From: Clostridiales bacterium
Lineage (GTDB): Bacteria > Bacillota > Clostridia > Oscillospirales > Oscillospiraceae
Assembly: GCA_012719035.1 (NCBI GenBank)
Contig: JAAYBD010000012.1
Span: 1 to 64,000 of the forward strand
Direction of reading: 5' to 3'
Length of the DNA: 64,000 nt
The position numbers and the translations under genes are program-made. Shown here piece by piece: positions 1 through 8,512 of this stretch; within the stretch, counting starts at the first letter, position 1, and each line of letters begins with the position of its first letter. The notes beneath the pieces were generated by a model. That model had not been told where the DNA came from. It made no database searches and saw nothing but the letters and a program-made list of their open reading frames with translations.

Positions 1-63
1 ATGGTAAAAATCGAGGACCGCTTTTCTGAGGTAGAATCAAGCCGCGGAAAGGTGGTTTTTGTG

Positions 64-813
64 ATGCTGCAAGTAAAAGATTTATGCAAATCCTATAAAG
101 TTGGAAAATCAACCTATGAGGTTCTCAAAGGAATTAACCTGTCGGTGGCTCAGGGAGAATTTGTTGCCGTGATGGGACCTTCCGGCTCCGGGAAAACGAC
201 GCTGCTCAACTGTATTTCCTGTTACATTCCCTTTAACGGCGGACAAATTATGCTGGGCGGACAAGAGCTGAAAAATCTGGATGAAAATGCTCTTGCCAGA
301 GTACGGAACCAAAAACTCGGTTTCGTCTTTCAGGATTTTATGCTGCTGGACGGATTGAGCGTTCTGGACAACATCCTGCTGCCCCGGATTATCGGCGGAG
401 ACACAAGCCGGGCGATGGAACAGCGCGGAATCGAGCTTTGCGAGTTTTTCGGTATCAGCGCAGTCAAAAATAAATATCCAGCCGAGATATCCGGTGGTGA
501 AAAGCAGCGGACTGCCGTGGCCCGGGCGCTCATCAACGAACCTTTGATGATTCTGGCGGATGAGCCTACCGGGAATCTGGATTTCAAGTCCAGCCGGGCG
601 GTTATATCCTCCTTTGAGGAAGCGCGGAACAAGCTGTCCGCAACAATTTTCATGGTAACGCACGACAGCTTTGCCGCATCCTTTTGCGACAGGGTGATTA
701 TGCTGAGGGACGGCGCTGTTCACAGTGTGCTGGAAAAACGAGGGATGGAACGAAGCGCTTTTCAGGACGTTCTTCTTGCTGCCATTAAGGAAATGAGCGG
801 TGATGTGGCATGA
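64..813 (+). CDS. BceA-type ABC transporter ATP-binding protein
   Basis: ATPase subunit of a peptide-antibiotic sensing and resistance ABC transporter of the BceAB/MacB superfamily, acting at the inner face of the membrane. The 249-residue protein has a Walker A (GPSGSGKT, residues 38-45), a Q-loop in VFQDFMLL, the signature SGGEKQR, a Walker B ending ILADEPTGNLD and an H-loop THD. The frame is open back to base 1, but ATG 64 follows AAAGGTGG at 48-54 and gives the usual family N-terminus. Its stop overlaps the start of the permease gene (ATGA). The exact drug substrate cannot be read from the sequence. Confidence 0.9.
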   Translation: MLQVKDLCKSYKVGKSTYEVLKGINLSVAQGEFVAVMGPSGSGKTTLLNCISCYIPFNGGQIMLGGQELKNLDENALARVRNQKLGFVFQDFMLLDGLSVLDNILLPRIIGGDTSRAMEQRGIELCEFFGISAVKNKYPAEISGGEKQRTAVARALINEPLMILADEPTGNLDFKSSRAVISSFEEARNKLSATIFMVTHDSFAASFCDRVIMLRDGAVHSVLEKRGMERSAFQDVLLAAIKEMSGDVA

Positions 814-2957
814 AAAATCTTAGGGAAGTCAGCGCGGTGATCCGCCGCCGCAATCGCAGACAGTATACACTGCTGGTGTCATGCATTTTCATTTCGGTGC
901 TGTTAATTACGTCCTACGTCTGTATGATGCGCTCTCCAACCGTCCTCGCCATTTTGCCGGAGGGCGGAGATTCCCGCAGGCAGGTCATGATGATTTTTGC
1001 ACTGGCCGTTGTCGGCTGCGCCGTTTTCACAACCTATGCCGCATCGCTTTTCTTGCGGTATAAATCGCGGGAGGCGGGTATCTTCATGGCATTGGGAGCT
1101 TCCCGCAAACAGGTTCGCTGCCAGTTGCTCCGGGAACTTGCGGCTGCTTCAATTGTCTCCTGCGCGGCAGGTGCCGTTTTGGGTGCGCCGCTTGCATGGT
1201 GCATTTGGCAGCTTTTCCAACTCTTTTTGGTCAATACAAAGGAAATGTCCCTGTCCTTTGACCTGAAATCGTACCTGTTCACCGCGGCTTTTGCATTGTA
1301 CACTATTCTGGCATTGTTCCTAATGGGGGCAAGGCTGGTTCGCCGTACCAATATCATGGATGTGGTCAATGAACAGCGCAAATCCGAGCCTATCCATGAC
1401 GTGAAGCCTTGGTGCGGACCCTTGGGGATTGTGTTGATTTTTGCAGGCGGACTTGGCGGACGTATGATTCCTAATCTGTATGAGACGCTTTTTTCCGCCT
1501 ATCCTCCTGCATGGCTTGGCATTTTTTATCTTCCCCTGATTATAGGACTTTACATGGTGCTGCTACACACCGTTATACGCGGATGGCGGAAAGGCAGGAG
1601 TCGGTATCGTCATATTATCTCCCGCGGTATGATGAAGTTCCAGGGCAGACAAACAGTGAACAGCATGCTGGTTCTCACCGTTTTGATTTCCGGAGCGTAT
1701 TTTGCCGCTTTCTATGCTCCCACCATGTATGCCGGTTCTGCGTACAGCATTGATCAGCGGTCCGTCGATTATGCATTCCGATACCGTAAAGACCAGGATA
1801 TGATTACCAAAGACGAGATTGAAGCAATGGCCCACAAAAACAGTGTGACGATTACCGACTGGAAGGATGCTGAAACAGCAGTTTTGGCGCACGACGGCAA
1901 CCAGCAGATTACTGACGACAGCGGGAAGTACCATTATGAGTATAAGAAACTGCTTGGAGAAGGCAACTTTATCTCAGAAAGCAGTTTCAATAAGATGTTG
2001 GGGCAAAACATCGATATCCGGTCGGGGAAATTGGCTGTTGTCCTGACGAAAGAAGCCGCAGAGGTCGGTGAGGAGACATACGCTGCCTTACTGCTCACTA
2101 ACATGACAACCGGGAAAACATTAAACGTTTCATTTCAAGAATATCTTCACGATGATATGCTGGCATTTTCTAATTTTATTACCTATTATGTTCTGGACGA
2201 TACGGATTACGCAGCTATTACCGAGGGGTTGGCGGATTCCTGGCGGGAAACGCTTGTGTTTTTCAACGTGAAGGACGTGATGGAAACCTATGATTTTGCA
2301 AAGGAGCTGTATTACGAGATTATCAATCATTCCGGTCCCGAATGTGAAGTCAGCGTTTACCATGATAATGTGATCCAGACTGCTGCGGATGAGGCAGGAG
2401 TGTCTTACGGAGAGTACTGGGAACACGATGACAGCAGGACGCTTCCATCCGTCAGCTATAACAGCCGGGATTCGGCTCAGTTTAAAATACAGTGGAAATA
2501 CACGCCGCAATTCCGTGTAATGGACCGCAGCGATCTGATTACAACCTATGCGGTTTTCCTGATGCTGTTTGTTTTTATTGCCGTTGTCTGTTTCGCGGCG
2601 GTTCTGGTCATCAGCTATACCCGATGCCTGACCATCGCCCTTAACAATCGTCAGGTCTATGATGACCTGCGGCATTTGGGGGCGGCTCCAAACTACCTCT
2701 ATTGCGCCGTTCGGGAACAGATATCAAAAGTGTTCGGTATGCCGAGCCTTATCGGAACGCTGCTGATCTGCGCTTTTTATGTTATAATTCTGTTTGCGAA
2801 CGACAATCAGATTACGCCGAGCGAAATTTCCGGAATGATGAGCTGCCTGCTTGCTGTACTCGGTATAAGCGCTGGAATATGGGCTTTCTACCGATTTACG
2901 CTCCGCAAGGTGTGCGCGATGCTAAATATAAAAGCGTTTGAGAAGCGGACTGCATAA
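810..2957 (+). CDS. BceB-type ABC transporter permease (FtsX family)
   Basis: Membrane partner of the preceding ATPase. At 715 residues it has the BceB layout: one N-terminal membrane helix, a block of helices with an FtsX-like domain (about 55-310), a hydrophilic extracellular region of about 200 residues (roughly 320-560) that in the family binds bacitracin-like peptide complexes, and three C-terminal helices. It overlaps the ATPase gene by four bases, so the two are translationally coupled. In this family a BceRS two-component system usually sits next door; none is present downstream, and the upstream side lies outside the window. Confidence 0.9.
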   Translation: MKNLREVSAVIRRRNRRQYTLLVSCIFISVLLITSYVCMMRSPTVLAILPEGGDSRRQVMMIFALAVVGCAVFTTYAASLFLRYKSREAGIFMALGASRKQVRCQLLRELAAASIVSCAAGAVLGAPLAWCIWQLFQLFLVNTKEMSLSFDLKSYLFTAAFALYTILALFLMGARLVRRTNIMDVVNEQRKSEPIHDVKPWCGPLGIVLIFAGGLGGRMIPNLYETLFSAYPPAWLGIFYLPLIIGLYMVLLHTVIRGWRKGRSRYRHIISRGMMKFQGRQTVNSMLVLTVLISGAYFAAFYAPTMYAGSAYSIDQRSVDYAFRYRKDQDMITKDEIEAMAHKNSVTITDWKDAETAVLAHDGNQQITDDSGKYHYEYKKLLGEGNFISESSFNKMLGQNIDIRSGKLAVVLTKEAAEVGEETYAALLLTNMTTGKTLNVSFQEYLHDDMLAFSNFITYYVLDDTDYAAITEGLADSWRETLVFFNVKDVMETYDFAKELYYEIINHSGPECEVSVYHDNVIQTAADEAGVSYGEYWEHDDSRTLPSVSYNSRDSAQFKIQWKYTPQFRVMDRSDLITTYAVFLMLFVFIAVVCFAAVLVISYTRCLTIALNNRQVYDDLRHLGAAPNYLYCAVREQISKVFGMPSLIGTLLICAFYVIILFANDNQITPSEISGMMSCLLAVLGISAGIWAFYRFTLRKVCAMLNIKAFEKRTA

Positions 2958-3166
2958 CTGTGTTTTAGAGTGTATTTATAGGAATTCACTTTAAAAATAC
3001 TAAACAGTACGAAATAAAGTAAAGATCCCTGAAATTGCTTTTTGCAGTATATATAAACATATACGTCAAACAATTACGGGACCTTTTGCTTATACGTTGT
3101 ACATCGAACAGTTTCGACTTGCTAATGCTGATTACAATCTTAAAAAACGCATATCATTAGATAGAT

Positions 3167-3207
3167 GAGGATTCAAGTATTATCAATACTTGAGTCCTCG
3201 TCTTTTT
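3167..3207 (+). terminator. Intrinsic terminator between the bceAB-like pair and the biotin operon
   Basis: A 15-bp stem (3167-3181 with 3185-3199, one G-T pair) with a 3-base loop is followed by TCTTTTT. It sits about 210 bases after the permease stop and just before the biotin promoter. The rest of the 2958-3328 gap is AT-rich, and I see no gene in it. Confidence 0.85.
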
Positions 3208-3244
3208 AAGCGGGGAAAAGGCGTAGATACTGTTTTACTGTCAA

Positions 3245-3276
3245 TTGTAAACCTAAAACGATAAATGGGTTTACAA
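3245..3276 (+). promoter_or_regulatory. BirA operator of the biotin operon
   Basis: A perfect inverted repeat, TTGTAAACC-N14-GGTTTACAA, matches the known BirA (biotin repressor/biotin-protein ligase) site, whose half-sites are spaced by about 14-16 bases. The right half-site contains the promoter -35, so holo-BirA binding should block RNA polymerase when biotin is plentiful. The genes that follow (bioY, bioB, bioD) are classic BirA targets. Confidence 0.93.
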
Positions 3277-3298
3277 ATGCCGGGCAAGGATGTATAAT
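3270..3298 (+). promoter_or_regulatory. Promoter of bioY-bioB-bioD
   Basis: A -35 TTTACA (3270-3275) and a perfect -10 TATAAT (3293-3298) are spaced by 17 bases. The -35 lies inside the BirA operator. Expected transcription start is near 3305, which leaves a short leader before the bioY ATG at 3329. Confidence 0.85.
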
Positions 3299-3328
3299 TA
3301 GGGCAATTTTATTTGGGAGCGGGAAATC

Positions 3329-3886
3329 ATGTTCATAGACGGCAATACAAAAACAAAGAACCTTATTTTATGCGCTTTGTTCTGCGCACTGATCGCTATC
3401 GGTGCCTTTATTCAAATTCCGGTGCCATATCTGGACTATTTTACACTGCAGTTCTTCTTCGTGATAATGGCGGGGCTATTGCTTGGAGCAAAGCTTGGGG
3501 CGATATCTGTTTTGTGCTATGTTGCTCTTGGACTTGCCGGCTTTCCGATATTTGCCGCCGGCGGGGGAATATCCTATGTTCTCAGACCGTCGTTTGGCTA
3601 TCTCTTGGGCTTTATTGCCGCTGCATTTGTGACCGGAATCCTGTGTCCTAAAGAAAAAAACAAAAGGACATTCGGCAGATATTTTTTAGCAACACTTGCC
3701 GGCTTTGCTGTGACGTATATCATCGGAATAGCATATAAATATGTCGTTTTGAACGCATATATGGGCATGGAAACGCCTATATTACTGATTTTCCTCTCCT
3801 GCTTTCCTCTTGATATACCGGGTGACCTTTTTCTGTGTACGATTGCTTCACTGGCGGCAAAACGTGTGGGAGAAATGAAAAAATGA
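3329..3886 (+). CDS. bioY: BioY biotin transporter S component
   Basis: Substrate-binding membrane subunit of an ECF-type biotin transporter. The 185-residue protein is almost entirely hydrophobic, with about six membrane helices and the BioY-type segments PVPYLDYFTLQFFFVIMAG and GFPIFAAGGGISYVLRPSFG. The ATG at 3329 is preceded by GGGAGCGGG. It is the first gene of the BirA-controlled operon and overlaps bioB by ATGA. The energising EcfA/EcfT subunits are not in this window; BioY proteins commonly share these with other transporters. Confidence 0.93.
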   Translation: MFIDGNTKTKNLILCALFCALIAIGAFIQIPVPYLDYFTLQFFFVIMAGLLLGAKLGAISVLCYVALGLAGFPIFAAGGGISYVLRPSFGYLLGFIAAAFVTGILCPKEKNKRTFGRYFLATLAGFAVTYIIGIAYKYVVLNAYMGMETPILLIFLSCFPLDIPGDLFLCTIASLAAKRVGEMKK

Positions 3887-4845
3887 AAATATCCGAGTTG
3901 AAATCTCTGGTTCTGGACGGGCGGACGCTGAACCGCGGCCAAGCGATGAACTTATGGGAGACAGATGCAGATGAGCTTTTCAGCGCAGCCGATGAAATCA
4001 GGCGAAAAATGTGCGGGAACAGCTTTGAGCTGTGTACGATCACTAATGGAAAAAGCGGCAGCTGTTCCGAAAACTGCGCATACTGCGCTCAATCTGTTAG
4101 CTGCCATTCATCTAATCCAAACTATGGGCTGCTTTCAAAAGAAAAGATATTTGCCAATGCCATGCAGAGCGAGCGGGCAGGCGTTTTGAGGTTTTCTGTT
4201 GTAACGTCCGGTCGGGCGTTGCCGCAAGAGGATTTGGATAAGCTATACGAAACATACCGGCAACTGAAAGCCGATACGAAGCTGTTCCTCTGCGCCTCGC
4301 ATGGTCTTCTTAGCTTGGAACAGCTATTGGAACTGCACAGCGCAGGTGTAACGAGATATCACAATAATCTTGAAACTTCCCGCCGATATTTTTCGGAAAT
4401 CTGCACGACCCATACATATGATGAAAAAATACAGACTATACGGTGGGCGCAGAAGGCAGGACTTGAGGTGTGCAGCGGCGGCATTATCGGTCTTGGTGAA
4501 ACGCGCGGGGACAGGGTTGATCTTGCCATTACGCTCCGAGAGCTTGATATCCGTTCGGTGCCGCTAAATGTACTCAATCCTATCCCGGGGACACCGATGG
4601 AAAATCGGACACCGCTGACACGCCTTGAGGTGCAGAAAACGATAGCAGTTTTTCGCTTTTTGCTCCCTCAGGCCGCAATACGCCTTGCGGGCGGACGCAA
4701 CCTGCTTGAGGACTTGGGCGAGGGATGCTTCAAAGCAGGCGCAAATGCCGCTATCACCGGGGATATGCTGACCACATCCGGTATTTCGGTTCAGACCGAT
4801 CGGGAATTAATAGGTGAATTGGGTTATGAGGTGAAAAGATTGTGA
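3883..4845 (+). CDS. bioB: Biotin synthase
   Basis: Radical-SAM enzyme that inserts sulfur into dethiobiotin to make biotin. The 320-residue protein has the cluster motif CxxxCxxC at residues 61, 65 and 68 (CSENCAYC), the segments KLFLCASHG and GLEVCSGGIIGLGET carrying further conserved cysteines, and NPIPGTP and RLAGGRN near the C-terminus. The frame is open further upstream, but ATG 3883 fits the family start and overlaps the bioY stop. Translational coupling to both neighbours (ATGA before, GTGA after) supports one operon. Confidence 0.95.
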   Translation: MKISELKSLVLDGRTLNRGQAMNLWETDADELFSAADEIRRKMCGNSFELCTITNGKSGSCSENCAYCAQSVSCHSSNPNYGLLSKEKIFANAMQSERAGVLRFSVVTSGRALPQEDLDKLYETYRQLKADTKLFLCASHGLLSLEQLLELHSAGVTRYHNNLETSRRYFSEICTTHTYDEKIQTIRWAQKAGLEVCSGGIIGLGETRGDRVDLAITLRELDIRSVPLNVLNPIPGTPMENRTPLTRLEVQKTIAVFRFLLPQAAIRLAGGRNLLEDLGEGCFKAGANAAITGDMLTTSGISVQTDRELIGELGYEVKRL

Positions 4846-5522
4846 AACGCGGATTGTTTGTTATCGGAACCGGAACAGATGTCGGAAAAACCTATGTTAC
4901 GGCTTTGCTGATAAAGCAGATGCGCCAATGCGGAATCAACGCCGGCTATTTCAAAGCAGCCCTGAGCGGTGCCGAAACGGACCCGAATGGACGGCTGATT
5001 CCCGGCGACGCTGAGGCAGTATGCCGTATAGCAGGAATACCCGATAAACCCGAGACACTTGTACCTTATATATATAAAGCTGCCGTATCTCCGCATCTTG
5101 CGGCGCGCTGGGAGGGAAATCCTGTCGATTTTAACGTAGTAAAAGAGCGCTGGAAAGCTCTTGAACAGCGTTTTGATTTTCTGGCTGCCGAGGGCAGCGG
5201 AGGGATTGTCTGTCCGCTAAGACGTGATACGGAATGCATTGATTTGATCGAAGTTATAAAAATGACTGGGTATGACGCGGTTCTGGTTGCGGATGCGGGT
5301 CTTGGTACGCTTAACGCCATTATGCTGACGGCAGAGTATGCCGGGCGTCACGAAGTTCATATTTGCGGTATAATCCTCAATCGATTTGAAGAGGGAAATC
5401 CCATGCATCTTGATAACCTTTACATGGCAGAACAGATGACAGGAATCCCGGTTGCCGCCTGTGTACATTCGGGAGATACCCGTCTTTGCGAAAACATCAG
5501 TCGGATTTGGACAAATATATAA
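4842..5522 (+). CDS. bioD: Dethiobiotin synthetase
   Basis: ATP-dependent carboxylase that closes the ureido ring of dethiobiotin, the substrate of BioB. The 226-residue protein carries the P-loop GTGTDVGKT near the N-terminus, the segment YFKAALSG for substrate binding, and AEGSGGIVCPL. It starts with GTG at 4842, overlapping the bioB stop as GTGA, behind GAGGTG. No bioA or bioF follows, so in this operon the pathway begins at the diamine. An 8-bp hairpin without a T-run lies at 5560-5580. Confidence 0.93.
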   Translation: MKRGLFVIGTGTDVGKTYVTALLIKQMRQCGINAGYFKAALSGAETDPNGRLIPGDAEAVCRIAGIPDKPETLVPYIYKAAVSPHLAARWEGNPVDFNVVKERWKALEQRFDFLAAEGSGGIVCPLRRDTECIDLIEVIKMTGYDAVLVADAGLGTLNAIMLTAEYAGRHEVHICGIILNRFEEGNPMHLDNLYMAEQMTGIPVAACVHSGDTRLCENISRIWTNI

Positions 5523-5682
5523 TGGAAGGGTGGATTTGCCCGAATTTTTTGGTTTTGTCTTCTGTTCAAGCAGAACAGAAATGGGATAAACGGGGCGGTG
5601 TGCTCTGAAGAGAGTAAAAGTATGCGGATAACAACATCACTTGTCATGACAGGGCAGCATAGGCTGATATGAGGTGATATTA

Positions 5683-6363
5683 TTGGACATGAATGTTGTT
5701 TCGGTCAGAAAGATCGTAATTAGGAATAAACTAAAGTATAACGGAGAAACTCTGCTGACTTATAGAATTGAATATCCCGAGTTTTACTCATCTTGCTATC
5801 AGATGTGCCTGCGTAAAATTAATAAGTTCTATAGAAACAAAGCACTTGAATTTCAAAGGTACTGCGAGACAGAGCTGTTTCACATGGCTATTGAACAGTA
5901 TAAAGAAGCCATTGAAAACGGTTTTCCGATACGGATATTCGAGGCATTGCAGGTATATAATGTGACATATCTGCGCTCGTGTATAATCAGCGTTTATTTT
6001 GACCGGTATGAATATACTGGCGGAGCGCACGGCAATACAATCAGGTCTTCACAGACATGGCATCTTCAGGAGTGCGAAAAAATCAAGCTAAGACAGCTGG
6101 TTTCCTGTATGCCTGATTATAAAACTTATATTTTGGCAGAGGTTGAAGCGCAGATAAGAAAGAATCCGGATATTTACTTTGAGAACTATAAAGAGCTGAT
6201 TGCAGAGACATTCAACGAGGAGAACTTTTATTGTACGCCTGAGGGGATTGTGGTTTATTATCAGCTATATGACATTGCACCATATTCAAGCGGCATCAGA
6301 GAATTTTTAATACCTTACTCAGACTGCGCAGTTGACCCCGGAAGCACATGCCGTGAGAGATGA
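5683..6363 (+). CDS. DUF3298/RsiV-like domain protein
   Basis: A protein of about 226 residues without a visible signal peptide or membrane helix. It has the signature YTGGAHGN near residue 112, typical of DUF3298/DUF4163 domains such as those in the anti-sigma factor RsiV and the deacetylase PdaC, and a hydrophobic alternating pattern around it. I chose TTG 5683 because GAGGTG (5671-5676) is correctly placed; GTG 5674 and ATG 5689 are alternatives. There is no sigma-factor gene beside it, so a role in sigma control is not supported. Function unknown. Confidence 0.7.
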   Translation: MDMNVVSVRKIVIRNKLKYNGETLLTYRIEYPEFYSSCYQMCLRKINKFYRNKALEFQRYCETELFHMAIEQYKEAIENGFPIRIFEALQVYNVTYLRSCIISVYFDRYEYTGGAHGNTIRSSQTWHLQECEKIKLRQLVSCMPDYKTYILAEVEAQIRKNPDIYFENYKELIAETFNEENFYCTPEGIVVYYQLYDIAPYSSGIREFLIPYSDCAVDPGSTCRER

Positions 6364-6392
6364 AAGTTTTAATAAGCAGTTAGTTGAAAGAA

Positions 6393-6436
6393 CGGCGGAC
6401 TTTCTTCACCCGAAGAAAGTCCGCCGCTCTTCTATT
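6393..6436 (+). terminator. Intrinsic terminator after the DUF3298-like gene
   Basis: A perfect 15-bp stem (6393-6407 with 6412-6426) with loop ACCC is followed by CTCTTCTATTATTTT. It can also serve the minus-strand acetyltransferase gene that ends at 6503. Confidence 0.85.
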
Positions 6437-6502
6437 ATTTTGCACTAATGTTCTTTGGAAGATATCATATGCGATGTTAAATCGCTTAGAGTGTTTACAG
6501 CA

Positions 6503-6934
6503 CTATATTGTTTTTTCCATATTGACGTAGGGTGACTTGGTAAAACCGTTTTTCTCGTAGAAACTTGCATCCTCGGAAAGGGTGTGCAGTTCGATTTTTT
6601 CGATATTTTCCTTTTTAAGTTCACCGGGCAGTGCGTTTAAAGCCATGCTGCCGCAGCCTTTTCGCTGATAGTTGGGGTGAACGAATATTTCATCTACGTA
6701 GAAATGGTTGCTCTTTGCCGCGGTTATTATCCTGCCGAAAAGGTATCCGACGATCTGCGTTTCGACAATCAGGGCATAGCCCCTCGAATGCGATCCGGAC
6801 ATATATGAAGTTATGCGCTTTTCGGCGCGGTCAAGCGGCCAGTTTTCTTTATATGGAGCCTCTGCATATACCCTGCATAACATCTGCGCTGCCTTTGGAA
6901 TGTCGGATTTGTCGCAAGCTCGTAAAAATAGCAT
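6503..6934 (-). CDS. GNAT family N-acetyltransferase
   Basis: A 143-residue acetyl-CoA-dependent acetyltransferase. Motif A is VDEIFVHPNYQRKGCGSMAL, with the pyrophosphate-binding R-x-x-G-x-G, followed by a C-terminal FYEKNGF segment typical of motif B. The start is taken at 6934 because the complement of CACCTCC (GGAGGTG, 6941-6947) is six bases upstream; an ATG at 6958 would lack a site. Substrate not determinable. It stands alone, convergent with the DUF3298-like gene. Confidence 0.85.
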   Translation of the reverse strand: MLFLRACDKSDIPKAAQMLCRVYAEAPYKENWPLDRAEKRITSYMSGSHSRGYALIVETQIVGYLFGRIITAAKSNHFYVDEIFVHPNYQRKGCGSMALNALPGELKKENIEKIELHTLSEDASFYEKNGFTKSPYVNMEKTI

Positions 6935-7145
6935 AAAACTCACCTCCAATATTTTCATTATAACACTAATTATATCAAATATATAGTGTTGTTTTAGAAA
7001 TTCAAAAATGTCTTGCCGGCTGAGAGTACCGGAATCAGGCTTGAACCCTATAGTCTAAGTATAAATATGCCGCTTAGTAAGCAAGGGCTGCTCAAGTATG
7101 AACAACCCTTAGCAATTCTAAAATGTTAAAGTAAATTTGCCTGAT

Positions 7146-7709
7146 TTATTCCTTATCGGGAGCTTCTTCTTCATACTCAATGTTGTCAAGATCAAACTCC
7201 AGTGTTTCTCCGCAGTTGGGGCACTGGATAGCGCCGAGCTCCAAAACTTCACCGTCAACCGTTATGGTGTTTTTGCATGCAGGGCAGGTCACTTCATAGA
7301 AAACCGCCTCGCTGTGATTACCACCGCAGCAGCATCCATGTTTGTCGTGATGATGGTGACCTGAGCAGCATTCGTCGTGGTGATGATGGTCATCGCCGCA
7401 GCAGCATTCGTCATCATGGTCATGGTCGCCTCCGCAGCAGCATTCATCATCAAAGTCGTTGCAGCAACAATCATCATATTCGTCATATTCATCGTACACG
7501 ATGCTCTCAATATCGGCAAGATCATCGGATATTACATCAATCTCTTCGCTGAGGTCGAGTGCGTTTTCTTCAAGATCTTCGATGTCCTGCGCAATGGTAT
7601 CCAGAACGTCTATGATTGCGGCAATAAGCTTATCCTGTTTGGAATCCTTGTCAAGACCAAGACCATCAGCAAGCCCCTTCAGATAAGCTACTTTTTCGGA
7701 TGTTGTCAT
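7146..7709 (-). CDS. CD1247-type protein with Cys/His-rich linker and zinc ribbon
   Basis: The 187-residue protein has three parts. Residues 1-72 form an acidic helical domain seen in clostridial CD1247-like proteins. Residues 81-132 are a low-complexity block of repeated CCC(G/N)-acidic-HHHH units, with about 15 Cys and 15 His. Residues 142-166 form a zinc ribbon (CPAC...CPNC). The middle block looks like a metal-binding tail. A good site (GGAGGG, 7717-7722) precedes the ATG. It lies downstream of efp. The function is not known; metal storage or sensing is an inference. Confidence 0.75.
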   Translation of the reverse strand: MTTSEKVAYLKGLADGLGLDKDSKQDKLIAAIIDVLDTIAQDIEDLEENALDLSEEIDVISDDLADIESIVYDEYDEYDDCCCNDFDDECCCGGDHDHDDECCCGDDHHHHDECCSGHHHHDKHGCCCGGNHSEAVFYEVTCPACKNTITVDGEVLELGAIQCPNCGETLEFDLDNIEYEEEAPDKE

Positions 7710-7824
7710 AATGATACCCTCCTTCGGTATTCTTGTGAAGCACCGAACATGCCTTATATGATGCCCGATGCTTCATTGGTTTATTCTGCCGTATTTATCG
7801 GCAATTATATTTGATTTGTTATGC

Positions 7825-8388
7825 TTAACCCTTTGCACGCTCAAGGTATTCGCCGGTGCGTGTATCGATTTTTATACGCTCGCCCGGATCAATGAAGAGG
7901 GGAACCTTGATTTCTGCCCCTGTTTCAAGGATGGCGGGCTTTGTTGCGTTGGTTGCTGTGTTTCCTGCAAAGCCGGGATCGGTTTCGGTGACTTCAAGCT
8001 CGACAAAGTTGGGAGGTTCCACAGAAAAGACCTTGCCCTTGAAAGAAGAAACGGTGCAGACCATGTTTTCTTTAACAAACTTAAAACCGTCGGAAAGAAC
8101 GCTCTTGTCTATAGGCTCAAGCTCATAACTTTCTGAGTCCATAAAGTAGTAGATGTCACCGTCAGAGTAGCTGAACTCCATGTTTTTGCGGTCAACATAG
8201 GCGTTTTCAAACTTCTCGGTGGGGTTAAAGGATGTTTCGACTACGGTTCCGGTGATTACGTTTTTCATTTTTGTACGAACGAAAGCCGCGCCTTTACCGG
8301 GCTTTACGTGCTGGAATTCGATAACCTGCATCACCTTGCCGTCCATCTCAAAGGTAACGCCGTTTCTAAATTCGCCTGCAGATATCAT
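7825..8388 (-). CDS. efp: Elongation factor P
   Basis: Translation factor that relieves ribosome stalling at polyproline stretches. The 187-residue protein (family length about 185) has the KOW-like N-terminal domain with the loop KPGKGAA, placing the modified lysine at residue 32 as in Bacillus subtilis, and the OB domains with [15 protein letters not shown] and the C-terminal [14 protein letters not shown]. It follows the pepP-like gene on the minus strand, a conserved Gram-positive order. No lysine-modifying enzyme (EpmA or EarP) is visible nearby. Confidence 0.96.
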   Translation of the reverse strand: MISAGEFRNGVTFEMDGKVMQVIEFQHVKPGKGAAFVRTKMKNVITGTVVETSFNPTEKFENAYVDRKNMEFSYSDGDIYYFMDSESYELEPIDKSVLSDGFKFVKENMVCTVSSFKGKVFSVEPPNFVELEVTETDPGFAGNTATNATKPAILETGAEIKVPLFIDPGERIKIDTRTGEYLERAKG

Positions 8389-8512
8389 AACAGGTCCTCC
8401 TATATAGGGATTTGAAATCGTATAAACGATGCCATAGAAATTAACTTAGCCAAGCTATTTTACACTAATTGTGTGCGTTTGACAAGGACGTTTTTAACTA
8501 AGCAGTTGTTTT

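Noticed and set aside
7010..7060. GGCTGAGA...TTGAACCC looking like a TPP riboswitch or a tRNA T-arm
   Set aside because: The second conserved TPP element is missing and no cloverleaf stems form around the GGTTCAAGCC-like segment on the other strand.
7277..7814. Plus-strand open frames rich in Ser, His and Ile/Val opposite the CD1247-like gene
   Set aside because: They are antisense readings of the Cys/His repeat block, without ribosome sites.
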